DNA of 64,000 nucleotides. Source: Candidatus Accumulibacter regalis. Lineage in GTDB: Bacteria; Pseudomonadota; Gammaproteobacteria; Burkholderiales; Rhodocyclaceae. This document shows, piece after piece, positions 11,617 through 23,148 of the stretch; position 1 is the first letter of the stretch; every line of letters begins with the position of its first letter. The stretch covers positions 1 through 64,000 of the forward strand of contig JEMY01000001.1 in assembly GCA_000585075.1 (NCBI GenBank), written 5' to 3'. A program made the translations under genes and the position numbers. The notes under the pieces were generated by a model. The model was given only the letters and a program-made list of their open reading frames with translations. It made no database searches and was not told the origin of the DNA.

Positions 11617-12396
11617 ATGGAGTTTACGCCCGCCGAAGTGTCCGTTTTCTTCGCCCTGGGGATGGCCGCCTTGTTCGCCGGTTTCATCGACGCGGTCGTC
11701 GGCGGCGGCGGTCTGATTCAGATCCCGGCGCTGTTTACGACGCTGCCGAACGAAGTGCCAGCGACCCTCTTCGGCACCAACAAGTTCTCCAGTGTTTTCG
11801 GAACCAGCAACGCCGCCTGGCGCTATTCGCGTCGGGTCAACATGCCTTGGCGAACGACCTTGCCGGCGGCAATCGCGGCATTCGTCTTCTCCTATTTCGG
11901 AGCGGCGGCAGTTGCCTGGATGCCGCCAGAGCTGTTGCGCCCGCTGATCCTCCTGCTGCTTATCGGCGCGGCCATCTACACCTTCGCGCGCAGTGAATTC
12001 GGTGCCGTTCATCGGCCGCAGCACACGGGTCGCCGCGAGTTCGTCTATGCGCTGATCGTTGGCGGTGCAATTGGCTTCTACGACGGCTTCTTCGGGCCCG
12101 GTACCGGCAGTTTCCTGATCTTTCTCTTTATCCGTTTTTTCGGCTTCGATTTCCTGCACGCCTCGGCAGCGTCGAAAGTCGTGAACGTGGCCACCAACCT
12201 GGCGGCGATGGGCTATTTCCTCCCCAACGGTCACATCCTGCTCGGCGTTGCCGTGCTCATGGCCAGCTGCAATGTTCTTGGATCCCTGATCGGTACCCAT
12301 CTTGCACTGCGGCACGGCAGTGGCTTCGTCAGGAAGGTGTTCTTGTGCGTCGTCAGCGCTTTCATCATCAAGTTTGCGTACGATACCTTCGCTTGA
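11617..12396 (+). CDS. TSUP (TauE/SafE) family membrane permease
   Basis: The 259-aa integral membrane protein belongs to the TauE/SafE/YfcA group, proposed exporters or importers of sulfite, sulfoacetate or related anions. It starts with the family glycine-rich motif GFIDAVVGGGGLIQIPAL and repeats a related motif in the second half (GFYDGFFGPGTGSFLIF), reflecting the internal duplication of TSUP proteins. About seven or eight hydrophobic helices are visible. It starts immediately after the tam stop codon, so it is probably cotranscribed. The substrate cannot be read from sequence. Confidence 0.9.
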   Translation: MEFTPAEVSVFFALGMAALFAGFIDAVVGGGGLIQIPALFTTLPNEVPATLFGTNKFSSVFGTSNAAWRYSRRVNMPWRTTLPAAIAAFVFSYFGAAAVAWMPPELLRPLILLLLIGAAIYTFARSEFGAVHRPQHTGRREFVYALIVGGAIGFYDGFFGPGTGSFLIFLFIRFFGFDFLHASAASKVVNVATNLAAMGYFLPNGHILLGVAVLMASCNVLGSLIGTHLALRHGSGFVRKVFLCVVSAFIIKFAYDTFA

Positions 12397-12414
12397 GTCT
12401 GTCTGCTTGGCGGC

Positions 12415-14136
12415 TCAGGCGTGCGGTTTGTCGCCCTGCTTGCGCGTCGCCGACAAGGGGATGACAGCAATCCCGTACTTGCGCGAGACGCGTTGGTACA
12501 TCTCGCGTGCGGCAATCACCTTGGGGTTGCGCAGGTCCCTTTCCTGAGCCATCTGCAGGTAGCCGAGACCGCGCTTGGCCAGCGCGGGATTCCATCCCTT
12601 GAGTTCGAGAAGGGTGAAAATGGCTTTGCTGGCGTTGACCAGGAACTGCAGGTTGGGTACCCGTTCGGCGGCTTCGATGAGCAGCTTCACCGAGCCATCG
12701 AGATCGCCACTGCGCGCGGCAAGCACGCCGCGGTTGTTGAGGTCGACAATTTCCTTGCCGACCTGCGCGAGTAGCGCCTGACCCGTTACTTCGTTTCCGG
12801 TCTTGGCGTAAATGCTTTCGATCTGGGCGATCATCGCGCGGTCCTGGTGGTTCTCGGCGGCGACCTTGCGGACCACTTCCTGGGCGCTGGCTTCGTTGCC
12901 CGTGGCCAGGCACGCGTGTGCCAGATCGAGCGCCTGCTTGCTCGAAACCAGGCCATCCTTGCCGTCAGCCTTCAAGCCATCGTGCAGGACGAGAGCTTTC
13001 TCGACGGCCAGCCTGGCTTTGGTCGGATCGCCCTCCTTGTTCGCGCATAAGCCATCGACGACCAGGGCTGCCAGTTCGCCCTGTTTGCTGCCGCGCCAGT
13101 CGCGGCGGAGTTCGCCGGCAATCCGCTTGGCACCTTCGACGTGTCCCAGATCGAGCATTGCGCGCGCGAGATTGGAATAGTCGTCGATGTTGTTCAGCGA
13201 AGATCCACGCCTGCGCTCGAGCACTTTTCCGTAGGCGCGTTCGGCGGTCTTGAAGTCCTGGTTTCGCGCCGCCACGTCGCCGACCATCCGTTGCCGGGCC
13301 GAGTTGTTGGGCGAGATCAGCGCTGCCGATTGCAAGGCTTCCTGGGCCTCGCGCAGCTTGCCCATCTCTTCACGTACTTCGGCGAGAAAATCGTAGGCGG
13401 CCATGAACTCCGGGAAATCGTCGATCAGCGCCTGGGCGACGATTTCGCCTTCGGCCAGACGCTGCTGGCTGCGCAGCGCGGTCGCCAGACCCATGCGTGC
13501 CCAGGGCACCACGCGCTGCTGCAGCACCTGTTCGAATACCGCCTGGGCTTCGGCTGGACGTCCGAGCACGTTGAGAATCTCGCCCTTGAAGCGCAGCAGG
13601 TCGAAAAGGAAGCCGCTCTCCTGCGCGAGCAGGCGTTGGCAGGCCTTCAGCGCGTCGCTGAAGGCGCCGTTGTCGAGATGTTCGTAGAGCGGCGCGAAGA
13701 ACTGCTTGCGGTACAGCGCACGTACCAGCCTGCCGTGCAGCTCGTCGGCGGTGAAGGGTTTGATCAGGTAGTCATCCGGGGCCAGTTCGGCGATCGAGAC
13801 GACATTGTGATAGGCGCGCTCGCTGGTAATCAGCATGAATACCGTCGATAACGCCACCAGGCGTTGCTGGCGCAGTTCTTCGAGCAGCTGCTGGCCGTCG
13901 CGTCCGTCCTCGAGCTGGTAGTCGGAGAGGATGATGTCGAAATGATGTATGCGCACTTGCCGGAGAACTTCGGCCGAGGTGCCGGCGTTATGCACCGAGG
14001 TGACACCCAGTGCCGAAAGCATGATGCGCAGCGAGCTGCGTGCGTTGGGATAGCGATCGATGAGCAAGGCCCGCTTGAGCGCCAGCTCCTTGCTCATCTT
14101 GTGGAGCAGATCGGCGGTCGTCTCGGGTGTCCTCAT
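12415..14136 (-). CDS. Response regulator with REC domain and TPR-like repeats
   Basis: An N-terminal receiver domain (LALKRALLIDRYPNARSSLRIML ... IILSDYQLEDG with the phospho-accepting Asp, MLITSE, YLIKPFTADEL with the conserved Lys) is joined to about 430 residues of helical tetratricopeptide-like repeats. No DNA-binding or enzymatic output is seen, so it probably acts by protein-protein interaction. The ATG at 14136 (MRTPETTADLL, 573 aa) looks better than the ORF start at 14172, but no strong Shine-Dalgarno decides it. No histidine kinase is adjacent. It converges on the TSUP gene with an 18-bp gap. Confidence 0.88.
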   Translation of the reverse strand: MRTPETTADLLHKMSKELALKRALLIDRYPNARSSLRIMLSALGVTSVHNAGTSAEVLRQVRIHHFDIILSDYQLEDGRDGQQLLEELRQQRLVALSTVFMLITSERAYHNVVSIAELAPDDYLIKPFTADELHGRLVRALYRKQFFAPLYEHLDNGAFSDALKACQRLLAQESGFLFDLLRFKGEILNVLGRPAEAQAVFEQVLQQRVVPWARMGLATALRSQQRLAEGEIVAQALIDDFPEFMAAYDFLAEVREEMGKLREAQEALQSAALISPNNSARQRMVGDVAARNQDFKTAERAYGKVLERRRGSSLNNIDDYSNLARAMLDLGHVEGAKRIAGELRRDWRGSKQGELAALVVDGLCANKEGDPTKARLAVEKALVLHDGLKADGKDGLVSSKQALDLAHACLATGNEASAQEVVRKVAAENHQDRAMIAQIESIYAKTGNEVTGQALLAQVGKEIVDLNNRGVLAARSGDLDGSVKLLIEAAERVPNLQFLVNASKAIFTLLELKGWNPALAKRGLGYLQMAQERDLRNPKVIAAREMYQRVSRKYGIAVIPLSATRKQGDKPHA

Positions 14137-14267
14137 GACTGGCACATTACCTGACCGTGCCCTGGCGGGCAAGCCAGGGAGTCAGCTCGCCGCGCGGGGT
14201 CAGCGCCCAGCAGCGTCGCTGACCGCTGGCGGTGCGAGCCGGGCGCCGACTTCGCTGCCCGTGCTGT

Positions 14268-15827
14268 TCAGCAGGGCTCGCTGCGGATGAGGTGATCGAA
14301 GGCGGTAAGCGCAGCTTTGGTGCCCTCGCCCATGGCGACGACGATCTGTTTGTAGGGGACGGTGGTCACGTCGCCGGCGGCGAAAACGCCCGGCAGTGAA
14401 GTGGCGCAGCGGGCGTCGATCTCGATCTCGCCGCGTGGCGACAACTCAAGCGTCCCCTTGAGCCACTCGCTGTTCGGCAACAGACCGATCTGCACGAAGA
14501 TACCGGCGAGGTCGATGCGCCGCTTTTCGCCGCTGGCGCGGTCGGTGTACAACAGGCCGTCGACCTTCTCGCCGTCGCCGCTCACTTGCGTGCTCAGCGC
14601 CTCGGTGATCACCTCGACGTTGCCCAGACTGAACAGCTTCTTCTGGAGCACCGCGTCGGCACGCAGGGTCGCCTCGAACTCGAGCAGCGTGACGTGGCCG
14701 ACAATGCCGGCAAGGTCGATTGCCGCTTCCACGCCCGAGTTGCCGCCACCGATCACCGCCACCCGCTTGCCTTTGAACAATGGTCCGTCGCAGTGCGGGC
14801 AGTAGGCGACGCCATGACCCCGGTACTCCTTTTCGCCGGGAACGTTCATTTCCCGCCAGCGCGCACCGGTAGCCAGGATCACCGTCTTGCTGCGCAGCGT
14901 TGCGCCGCTGGCCAGGCGAATCTCGGTCAGGCTGCCGGCGGCCTGTGGCAGCAGCGCTTCGGCGCGCTGCAGATCCATGATATCGACGTCGTACTCCCTG
15001 ACGTGCTCCTCGAGTCCGGCAGCGAGCTTCGGCCCGTCGGTGGCCTTGACGGAGATGAAGTTCTCGATCGCCAGGGTATCGAGTACCTGCCCGCCAAAAC
15101 GCTCACTGACCACGCCGGTGCGGATTCCCTTGCGTGCCGCGTAGATGGCGGCGGCTGCGCCCGCCGGGCCGCCGCCGACGATGAGGACGTCGAAAGGCTG
15201 GCGAGCGCTGATCTTCTCGGCTTCCCGCTGGGTGGCGCCGGAATCGATCCTGGCGACGATCTCCTCCAGGGCCAGGCGGCCCTGGCCGAAGGGCTCACCG
15301 TTGAGAAACACCGTCGGCACGCCCATGATCTGGCGCGCACTCACTTCGTCCTGGAACAACGCCCCGTCGATCATCTGGTGGCTGATGCCGGGGTTGGTGA
15401 CGGCCATCAGGTTCAGCGCCTGCACGACGTCCGGGCAATTGTGGCAGGAAAGCGAAATGAAGGTCTCGAAATGGAACTCGCCGGGAATGGCGCGAATTCC
15501 TTCGATCACGCTGGCGTCGACCTTCGCCGGGTGACCGCCGACCTGTAGAAGGGCGAGAATCAACGAGGTAAATTCGTGCCCCATGGGGATGCCGGCAAAA
15601 CTGATGCGCGCCGTTTCACCCGGCAGACCGACCGAAAACGACGGCTTGCGCGCAGCGTTGCCGTCTTCCCTGAGGGTTACTTTGTCGCTGAGCGCGGCAA
15701 TCTCCTGCAGTAGGGCGAGCATCTCGCGGGCGGCTTCGCTGCTATCCGGCGAAGCAACTATCTCGATCGTTCGCTGCAGTTTCTGCAGGTAGGCGACGAG
15801 TTGAGTCTTGATGTTGGCGTCGAGCAT
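14268..15827 (-). CDS. ahpF: Alkyl hydroperoxide reductase subunit F
   Basis: This flavoprotein passes electrons from NAD(P)H to AhpC. The start is placed at the ATG giving [17 protein letters not shown], the standard AhpF N-terminus (519 aa, as usual), with AAGGAC upstream. The N-terminal double-thioredoxin region carries the dithiol SCHNCPD near residue 130. The C-terminal thioredoxin-reductase part has the FAD motif [21 protein letters not shown], the redox-active CPHCDG, the NAD(P)H motif [19 protein letters not shown] and the closing FAD motif [10 protein letters not shown]. It is downstream of ahpC with a strong hairpin pair between them. Confidence 0.97.
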   Translation of the reverse strand: MLDANIKTQLVAYLQKLQRTIEIVASPDSSEAAREMLALLQEIAALSDKVTLREDGNAARKPSFSVGLPGETARISFAGIPMGHEFTSLILALLQVGGHPAKVDASVIEGIRAIPGEFHFETFISLSCHNCPDVVQALNLMAVTNPGISHQMIDGALFQDEVSARQIMGVPTVFLNGEPFGQGRLALEEIVARIDSGATQREAEKISARQPFDVLIVGGGPAGAAAAIYAARKGIRTGVVSERFGGQVLDTLAIENFISVKATDGPKLAAGLEEHVREYDVDIMDLQRAEALLPQAAGSLTEIRLASGATLRSKTVILATGARWREMNVPGEKEYRGHGVAYCPHCDGPLFKGKRVAVIGGGNSGVEAAIDLAGIVGHVTLLEFEATLRADAVLQKKLFSLGNVEVITEALSTQVSGDGEKVDGLLYTDRASGEKRRIDLAGIFVQIGLLPNSEWLKGTLELSPRGEIEIDARCATSLPGVFAAGDVTTVPYKQIVVAMGEGTKAALTAFDHLIRSEPC

Positions 15828-15858
15828 GTCCTTGCGTCCTTGTCGAGTGGCATGGAAA

Positions 15859-15952
15859 GGGTCCCAACGCAAAGGGGCCGCCAAGCATCGCTTCGCGGCC
15901 CCTTTGCGTTGGGACCCGGTCTCACGCTGCGCGGAGCATCCGCCAGCGTGAG
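15859..15952 (-). promoter_or_regulatory. Double hairpin in the ahpC-ahpF gap
   Basis: A perfect 23-bp inverted repeat (15859-15881 with 15895-15917, 13-nt loop) is adjacent to a second hairpin (9 bp, 15921-15929 with 15944-15952, with an inner 5-bp stem GCGGA/TCCGC and a 3-nt loop). Both lie between the ahpC stop and the ahpF start in the transcribed direction. Only TTT follows the larger stem, so it is not a textbook terminator. It may be a partial terminator or an mRNA-stabilising element that keeps ahpC expression above ahpF. Confidence 0.75.
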
Positions 15953-15965
15953 TGAGCGTTTGCTC

Positions 15966-16529
15966 CTAGATCTTGCCGACCAGGTCGAGTGACGGAGCGA
16001 GCGTCGCGTCGCCCGGAGTCCATTTGGCCGGGCAGACTTCACCCGGATGACTGGCGACGTATTGGGCAGCCTGCACCTTGCGCAGCAGCTCCTTGGCGTC
16101 ACGACCAATGCCCAGGTCGTGAATCTCGCACACCTTGATGACCCCTTCGGGGTTGATGACGAAGGTGCCGCGTAGTGCCAGACCTTCCTCTTCGATCATC
16201 ACCTCGAAGTTGCGGGTGATCGCGCCGGTCGGGTCGCCGAGCATCGGGTAGGTGATCTTCTTGATCGTCTCGGAAGTGTCGTGCCACGCCTTGTGGGTAA
16301 AGTGCGTATCGGTGGACACCGCGTAGATTTCGACGCCGAGCTTCTGGAACGAAGGGTATTCGTCGGCCAGGTCACCGAGTTCGGTCGGGCAGACGAAAGT
16401 GAAGTCGGCCGGGTAGAAGAAGACAATCGACCACTTGCCTTTCAGATCGGCGTCGGAGACGGGGCCAAACTTGCCGTTGTGAAAAGCGGTTGCTTTGAAC
16501 GGTTTGATTTCGGTATTGATCAAGGACAT
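15966..16529 (-). CDS. ahpC: Alkyl hydroperoxide reductase subunit C (2-Cys peroxiredoxin)
   Basis: AhpC reduces hydrogen peroxide, organic hydroperoxides and peroxynitrite and is regenerated by AhpF. Starting at the ATG giving [16 protein letters not shown], it is 187 aa, exactly the enterobacterial AhpC length. The longer ORF start adds 30 unsupported residues. A good Shine-Dalgarno (GGAGAG) lies just upstream. The peroxidatic cysteine is in [10 protein letters not shown] and the resolving cysteine in GEVCPAKW. It is first in the ahpC-ahpF unit. Confidence 0.97.
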   Translation of the reverse strand: MSLINTEIKPFKATAFHNGKFGPVSDADLKGKWSIVFFYPADFTFVCPTELGDLADEYPSFQKLGVEIYAVSTDTHFTHKAWHDTSETIKKITYPMLGDPTGAITRNFEVMIEEEGLALRGTFVINPEGVIKVCEIHDLGIGRDAKELLRKVQAAQYVASHPGEVCPAKWTPGDATLAPSLDLVGKI

Positions 16530-16681
16530 CTTGAGCTCTCCTTCAGGTTGAGTGAATGAACTGAATCGACGAGTCGATGGTAGTGGATTCGACAGCATTG
16601 TTCCAATTGATTCTCGCAATTCGAGTCATAGCCAAGCGCTATATGCACCAAGTTGAGAGGATCGGCGCCGCGCTCTCGCGC

Positions 16682-16721
16682 TCGCTGAAACCTGTTATTT
16701 TTCAGCGAACTGCCGTAGAAT
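16682..16721 (+). promoter_or_regulatory. Palindrome and possible promoter upstream of mnmG
   Basis: A perfect 9-bp inverted repeat, TCGCTGAAA / TTTCAGCGA (16682-16690 and 16700-16708), precedes a TAGAAT hexamer (16716-16721) in the ahpC/mnmG divergent gap. The hexamer could be the -10 of mnmG, but the -35 is poor. The palindrome may be an operator or a small hairpin. Confidence 0.35.
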
Positions 16722-16767
16722 TCCGCTCTTTTGCGCAGCTCAGTGCGCGAGGAAGGCCGGACTGCCC

Positions 16768-18687
16768 ATGCTCTTTCCTGACCGTTTCGAGGTGATTGTC
16801 GTCGGTGGCGGCCATGCCGGCACCGAGGCGGCCCTGGCCGCGGCGCGCACGGGAATGAAGACCCTGCTGCTGACGCACAACCTCGACACCCTCGGTGCGA
16901 TGAGCTGCAATCCGTCGATCGGCGGCATTGGCAAGGGGCACCTGGTCAGAGAGGTCGATGCGCTCGGTGGAGCGATGGCCGAGGCGACCGACGAGGCGGG
17001 CATCCAGTTCCGCACCCTCAACTCCAGTAAGGGTCCGGCGGTGCGTGCGACGCGGGCGCAGGCCGACCGTGTCCTCTACCGGCAGGCGATTCGCCGTCGC
17101 CTGGAAAACGAGCCGAATCTGACCATTTTCGCGCAAGCCTGCGACGATCTGATCGTCGAAGCTGACCGGGTTGCCGGGGTGGTGACCCAGCTCGGCGTGC
17201 GTTTTTCGGCGCGAGCGGTGGTCTTGACCACCGGTACTTTTCTCAACGGACTGATCCACGTCGGCATGTCGAACATGGTTGGCGGACGCATGGGTGACCC
17301 GCCAGCGGTTTCGCTGGCGGCACGGCTGCGCGAGCTGCAATTGCCGGTCGGGAGGCTGAAGACCGGCACGCCGCCGCGGCTCGACGGGCGGAGCATCGAT
17401 TTTTCGCGGCTGGTCGAGCAACATTCGGATCAGCCGCGTCCCGTCTTCTCGTTTCTTGGCGACGCGGCGCGGCACCCGCAGCAGCTGCCGTGCTGGATTA
17501 CCAGTACCAATGCCGGCACGCACGACATCATCCGTGCCAACCTCGACCGCTCGCCGATGTACACCGGGGTCATCGAGGGCGTCGGCCCACGCTACTGTCC
17601 TTCCATCGAAGACAAGATTCACCGCTTCGCCGGCAAGGACAGCCACAACATCTTCCTCGAACCGGAAGGTCTGAACACGCACGAGATTTACCCCAACGGG
17701 ATCTCGACCAGCCTGCCGTTCGACGTCCAGCTGGCGATCGTGCGCTCGATCCGCGGCCTGGAGAACGCGCACATCCTGCGTCCGGGCTATGCCATCGAAT
17801 ACGATTACTTCGACCCGCGCGCGCTCAATGCGTCGCTGGAGACGAAGGCCATCGGCGGACTGTTCTTCGCCGGTCAGATCAACGGCACGACGGGTTACGA
17901 AGAAGCTGCCGCGCAAGGCTTGTTGGCCGGGGTCAACGCCGCCCTGCGGGCGCAGCAGAAAGAATCCTGGACACCGCGTCGTGACGAAGCCTACCTCGGC
18001 GTGCTGGTCGACGATCTGATTACCCGCGGCGTCGCGGAACCCTACCGCATGTTCACCAGCCGCGCCGAGTATCGCCTTTCGCTGCGCGAGGACAACGCCG
18101 ATATGCGCCTGACCGAGCATGGTCGCCGCCTCGGTCTGGTTGACGATCGACGCTGGGCGGCTTTCTGCACCAAGCGCGCAGCGATTGGCGCTGAGCAGGA
18201 GCGCCTGAAATCGACCTGGGTACAGCCGGGAAAGCTTGCCGACGGCGAGGCGCTGCGCGTCTTCGGCAGGGAACTGGAGCACGAGTACAGCCTGCACGAT
18301 CTTCTCCGCCGTCCGGATGTGAGTTACCCGGCATTGATGAGCCTGCGCTTTGGCGACGCGTCGGCTGGCGCTGGCTTGACGGATGCGCAGGTCATCGAGC
18401 AGGTTGAAATCCAGGCCAAGTATCAGGGTTACATCGAACGTCAGCAGGAAGAGGTGGCCAGGAGCCTGGCCAACGAGGAACGCTGTTTTCCGCCCGACTT
18501 CGATTTCGCTACTGTCGGCGGCCTGTCACGAGAGGTGCAGCAGAAGCTGTCGCTGCAGCGCCCGCAGACGCTCGGCCAGGCGTCGCGAATCCAGGGCATG
18601 ACGCCGGCGGCGATCTCGATCCTGACGGTCTGCCTGAAGCGTGGCGAGTCGGACGCTCAGCGCCTGCGCGCCGCTGGCAGCGCTTGA
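16768..18687 (+). CDS. mnmG: tRNA uridine-5-carboxymethylaminomethyl modification enzyme MnmG (GidA)
   Basis: This is the FAD-dependent partner of MnmE in modifying wobble uridine 34 of tRNAs. The 639-aa length is typical (about 630). It begins with the dinucleotide-binding motif [21 protein letters not shown], followed by the GidA signatures [26 protein letters not shown] and [14 protein letters not shown], and ends with a helical C-terminal domain containing the conserved [20 protein letters not shown]. The next gene, rsmG, overlaps its stop by one base (TGATG). It opens the conserved mnmG-rsmG-parA-parB group. Confidence 0.97.
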   Translation: MLFPDRFEVIVVGGGHAGTEAALAAARTGMKTLLLTHNLDTLGAMSCNPSIGGIGKGHLVREVDALGGAMAEATDEAGIQFRTLNSSKGPAVRATRAQADRVLYRQAIRRRLENEPNLTIFAQACDDLIVEADRVAGVVTQLGVRFSARAVVLTTGTFLNGLIHVGMSNMVGGRMGDPPAVSLAARLRELQLPVGRLKTGTPPRLDGRSIDFSRLVEQHSDQPRPVFSFLGDAARHPQQLPCWITSTNAGTHDIIRANLDRSPMYTGVIEGVGPRYCPSIEDKIHRFAGKDSHNIFLEPEGLNTHEIYPNGISTSLPFDVQLAIVRSIRGLENAHILRPGYAIEYDYFDPRALNASLETKAIGGLFFAGQINGTTGYEEAAAQGLLAGVNAALRAQQKESWTPRRDEAYLGVLVDDLITRGVAEPYRMFTSRAEYRLSLREDNADMRLTEHGRRLGLVDDRRWAAFCTKRAAIGAEQERLKSTWVQPGKLADGEALRVFGRELEHEYSLHDLLRRPDVSYPALMSLRFGDASAGAGLTDAQVIEQVEIQAKYQGYIERQQEEVARSLANEERCFPPDFDFATVGGLSREVQQKLSLQRPQTLGQASRIQGMTPAAISILTVCLKRGESDAQRLRAAGSA

Positions 18688-19322
18688 TGGCTGCGGCCGA
18701 GCAACTCGAACGGGGCTTGCAGGATCTGGGCATCGAGCTCACCGCGCGCGCGCAGAAAAAGTTGCTCGCCTACGCAACCCTGCTCGAGAAATGGAACCGG
18801 ACCTACCGCCTGACCGCGGTGCCGAATGCGGCCCAGACGGTCAGCCATCACCTGCTCGATTCACTGGCGGTGCTGCCCTTTCTGAGCGCCGAGAGCCTGC
18901 TCGATGTCGGTAGCGGCGGCGGCATGCCCGGGATCCCCCTGGCCATCGCCCGCCCCGAGCTGCGCGTCGTCCTGCTCGACAGCAATTCGAAGAAGAGCGC
19001 CTTCCTGCGGCAGGCGGCAATTGAGCTGGAACTGGCGAATATTGCCGTACACTGCGGGCGGGTCGAGGAGTATCGGCCAGCGTTTTCTTTCGCGGCGATC
19101 ACCGCGCGCGCTTTCGCCGATCTGGCCGAGCTGGTCAGGCTCTCGCGTCACCTGTTGCAAGTGGACGGCCACTGGCTGGCGATGAAGGGCATCTGCCCGC
19201 AGGCCGAGATTGCACGTTTGCCAGCAGACGTCGCGGTCGAGGCTCTACATCGTCTGGCAGTGCCGGGGGTTACCGGCGAGCGGCATCTGGTGTTGATCAG
19301 CAGCCGTGCCGTCGGGCATTGA
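18687..19322 (+). CDS. rsmG: 16S rRNA (guanine-527-N7)-methyltransferase RsmG (GidB)
   Basis: RsmG uses SAM to methylate N7 of G527 in 16S rRNA. The 211-aa product contains the SAM-binding motif LLDVGSGGGMPGIPLAIARPEL and the preceding WNRTYRLTAV motif of the family. The start is the ATG overlapping the mnmG stop (TGATG); the ORF track shows an in-frame TTG one codon earlier. Tight coupling with mnmG and parA is conserved widely among bacteria near the origin. Confidence 0.96.
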   Translation: MAAAEQLERGLQDLGIELTARAQKKLLAYATLLEKWNRTYRLTAVPNAAQTVSHHLLDSLAVLPFLSAESLLDVGSGGGMPGIPLAIARPELRVVLLDSNSKKSAFLRQAAIELELANIAVHCGRVEEYRPAFSFAAITARAFADLAELVRLSRHLLQVDGHWLAMKGICPQAEIARLPADVAVEALHRLAVPGVTGERHLVLISSRAVGH

Positions 19323-19334
19323 GGGGGAGTTGAT

Positions 19335-20144
19335 TTGGCAAGAATACTCGCGGTAACCAACCAGAAGGGCGGCGTCGGAAAGACGACGACCGCCGTCAAC
19401 CTCTCTGCCTGCCTGGCAGAATGCGGCCAGCGCGTATTGCTCATCGACCTTGACCCGCAGGGCAACGCGACCACCGGTTGCGGTGTTGTCAAGCGTGGCG
19501 CCATGCCGACCGTCTATCAGGTGCTGATCGGTCGGTCGACGGCCGCGCAGACTCGCCTGAGCAGTGACTTCGGCTTCGACGTGCTGCCGGCGAACCGCGA
19601 ACTGGCGGGAGCCGAGATCGACCTGATCGACCTCGGGCAGCGCGAATATCGTCTGCGTGACGCTCTTGGCAGCGTCCGCGAGGACTACGACTTCATCCTC
19701 ATGGATTGCCCACCGGCATTGAACATGCTGACCGTCAACGGTCTGGTGGCCGCGGATACGGTGATGATTCCGATGCAGTGCGAATACTATGCCCTGGAAG
19801 GCCTGACCGACCTCGTTGCGACGCTGAAGAAGATCCGCGCCAACCTCAACCCGAGGCTCGAGATCGAGGGGCTGCTGCGCACCATGTTCGACCCGCGATC
19901 GACCTTGACGCAACAGGTTTCGTGCGAACTCGAAGGACACTTCGGCGAGAAAGTCTATCGCACGATCATCCCGCGCAATGTTCGTCTCGCCGAAGCGCCG
20001 TCCTACGGCAAGCCGGTGATTGCCTTCGACCGTAGCTCCAAGGGGGCGCAAGCCTATCTTCTCCTGGCGCAGGAGATTCTCGACCGCCGCGCCGACAGGA
20101 AGCGCGCGGGCGCAACGACCGCCGGACTGGGAGTCGAGTCATGA
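19335..20144 (+). CDS. parA: Chromosome partitioning ATPase ParA (Soj)
   Basis: ParA forms ATP-dependent nucleoid gradients that, with ParB, move replicated origins apart. The 269-aa product has the deviant Walker A KGGVGKTTTAVNLS at residue 11, Walker A' LLIDLDPQGNATTG and Walker B FILMDCPPALNML. It starts at TTG with GGGGGAG about 8 bases upstream. parB overlaps its stop by four bases (ATGA). Confidence 0.96.
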   Translation: MARILAVTNQKGGVGKTTTAVNLSACLAECGQRVLLIDLDPQGNATTGCGVVKRGAMPTVYQVLIGRSTAAQTRLSSDFGFDVLPANRELAGAEIDLIDLGQREYRLRDALGSVREDYDFILMDCPPALNMLTVNGLVAADTVMIPMQCEYYALEGLTDLVATLKKIRANLNPRLEIEGLLRTMFDPRSTLTQQVSCELEGHFGEKVYRTIIPRNVRLAEAPSYGKPVIAFDRSSKGAQAYLLLAQEILDRRADRKRAGATTAGLGVES

Positions 20145-20980
20145 AACTCAAGGGCTTGGGCCGCGGTCTCGACGCCTTGCTGGCCGGCAACGATGCGCAG
20201 AACAAGGAGCAGCTGCGCAGCGTGCCGCTGGCCGACATCCAGCCCGGCAAGTACCAGCCGCGCACGCACATGGACAGCGCGTCGCTCGAAGAACTGGCCG
20301 CGTCGATCAGGATGCAGGGCCTGATGCAACCGATTCTGGTTCGCCCGATCAGCGACGAGCGCTACGAGATCATCGCTGGCGAGCGACGCTGGCGGGCGGC
20401 CAAAATGGCCGGCTTGAGCGAGGTTTCGACCTTGATCCGGGAGATTCCCGACGAGGCGGCGTTGGCCATGGCGCTGATCGAGAACATCCAGCGCGAGAAC
20501 CTCAACCCGCTCGAGGAAGCGCTGGGCCTGCAGCGCCTGATCGACGAGTTCGCCATGACCCACCAGCAGGCAGCCGACGCCGTCGGTCGTTCGCGGCCGG
20601 CGGCGTCGAACCTGCTGCGCCTGCTGCAGCTGGCGCCAGCGGTCCAGGAGCTCCTGATGCGCGGCGACGTGGATATGGGCCATGCACGCGCACTCCTCCC
20701 TCTCGCCGGTGACCTGCAGGTTCAACTGGCGCAGCGCGTGGTGCAGAAGGGCTTGTCGGTGCGCGAAACCGAGCGCCTGGTCCAGTACGCGCTGCGCCCT
20801 CCGAAGGAGCTGCCGTCGCGAAAGCCGGATCGCGATGTCCTGCGTTTGCAGGAAGAATTGGCCGATCTGCTTGGGGCGCAAGTGGCCATCCGCGCCAACC
20901 AGCGCGGCGCCGGCAAGGTGCTGATCGAGTTTGGCGACCTTGATCAGCTCGAAGGAATCCTGCAGCGCCTGCGTCATTGA
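20141..20980 (+). CDS. parB: Chromosome partitioning protein ParB (Spo0J)
   Basis: ParB binds parS sites and spreads as a CTP-dependent clamp to form the segregation complex acted on by ParA. The 279-aa product begins with the family motif LKGLGRGLDALL, followed by the N-terminal domain boxes LADIQPGKYQPR and YEIIAGERRWRAAKMAG, the ALIENIQRENLNPLEEA region, a helix-turn-helix (THQQAADAVGRSRPAASNLLRLL) and a C-terminal dimerisation segment. The start overlaps the parA stop. I found no convincing parS palindrome in the window. Confidence 0.96.
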   Translation: MKLKGLGRGLDALLAGNDAQNKEQLRSVPLADIQPGKYQPRTHMDSASLEELAASIRMQGLMQPILVRPISDERYEIIAGERRWRAAKMAGLSEVSTLIREIPDEAALAMALIENIQRENLNPLEEALGLQRLIDEFAMTHQQAADAVGRSRPAASNLLRLLQLAPAVQELLMRGDVDMGHARALLPLAGDLQVQLAQRVVQKGLSVRETERLVQYALRPPKELPSRKPDRDVLRLQEELADLLGAQVAIRANQRGAGKVLIEFGDLDQLEGILQRLRH

Positions 20981-21072
20981 TGCGGCGCAGCATTCAAGCG
21001 TTTTTGCAGCGCGCGGATACCGCCTGCAAGGCAGATTTTGCAAAGGAAAGGGAACTTTCTTGCACATGCGGT

Positions 21073-21101
21073 TTGATTCCTCTATAGGAGTCTGGTATCC
21101 T
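21073..21101 (+). promoter_or_regulatory. Promoter of the ATP synthase operon
   Basis: TTGATT (21073-21078) and TATCCT (21096-21101) are spaced by an ideal 17 bp. A transcript beginning near 21108 would carry GGAGGGG at 21113 and then the GTG start of atpI. The position is right for the atp operon and supports the shorter atpI start. Confidence 0.65.
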
Positions 21102-21125
21102 GCCCGTGTTTTGGAGGGGCTGGTC

Positions 21126-22276
<1,151 letters not shown>

Positions 22277-22324
22277 TCTGGATTGCCGGGTCCCCTGTTC
22301 ATCCGCTTAATTCACGTCGTTCCT

Positions 22325-22633
<309 letters not shown>

Positions 22634-22673
22634 TCGCTTCTCCTTTCTGACTCACCCTTAAAAGGAGGTTAGC

Positions 22674-23144
22674 GTGAATATCAACGCAACTTTGTTTGGC
22701 CAAGCGGTCTGGTTCGGGGTCTTCATCTGGATCACCATGAAGTACGTCTGGCCACCCATACAGAAGGCCATTGCCGATCGCCAGGCGCTGATCGCCGATG
22801 GACTTGCCGCCGGCGAGCGCGGGAAGCATGAGCTTGAACTCGCCGGGAAGCGTTCCGCCGATTCTCTGCGCGAAGCCAAGGTGAAGTCGGCCGAGATTAT
22901 CGTCGCCGCCGAAAAGCGCGCCCTGCAGGTGATCGAAGAGGCCAAGCTGGCGGCGAAAGTCGAAGCCGACAAGGTCGTCGTCGCAGCGCAGGCCGAGATT
23001 GCCCAGGCAACCGAACACGCCAGAGCGGAGTTGCGCAGTCGCGTCGCCGAACTCGCGGTAGCCGGTGCCGAGCGCATCCTGAAGCGCGAGGTCGATGCCA
23101 AGGGGCATGCAGAAATCCTGGCCGCCCTCAAGCAGGAACTCTGA
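22674..23144 (+). CDS. atpF: ATP synthase F0 subunit b
   Basis: The peripheral-stalk subunit links the membrane sector to the F1 head. Its 156 aa match the E. coli length: one N-terminal membrane helix (TLFGQAVWFGVFIWITMKYVWPPI) followed by a long Ala/Glu/Lys-rich coiled coil. The start is GTG (gtgaat...) with AAAGGAGGTTAGC just upstream, a near-perfect Shine-Dalgarno. It is followed 4 bp later by atpH. Confidence 0.96.
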   Translation: MNINATLFGQAVWFGVFIWITMKYVWPPIQKAIADRQALIADGLAAGERGKHELELAGKRSADSLREAKVKSAEIIVAAEKRALQVIEEAKLAAKVEADKVVVAAQAEIAQATEHARAELRSRVAELAVAGAERILKREVDAKGHAEILAALKQEL

Positions 23145-23148
23145 GACC

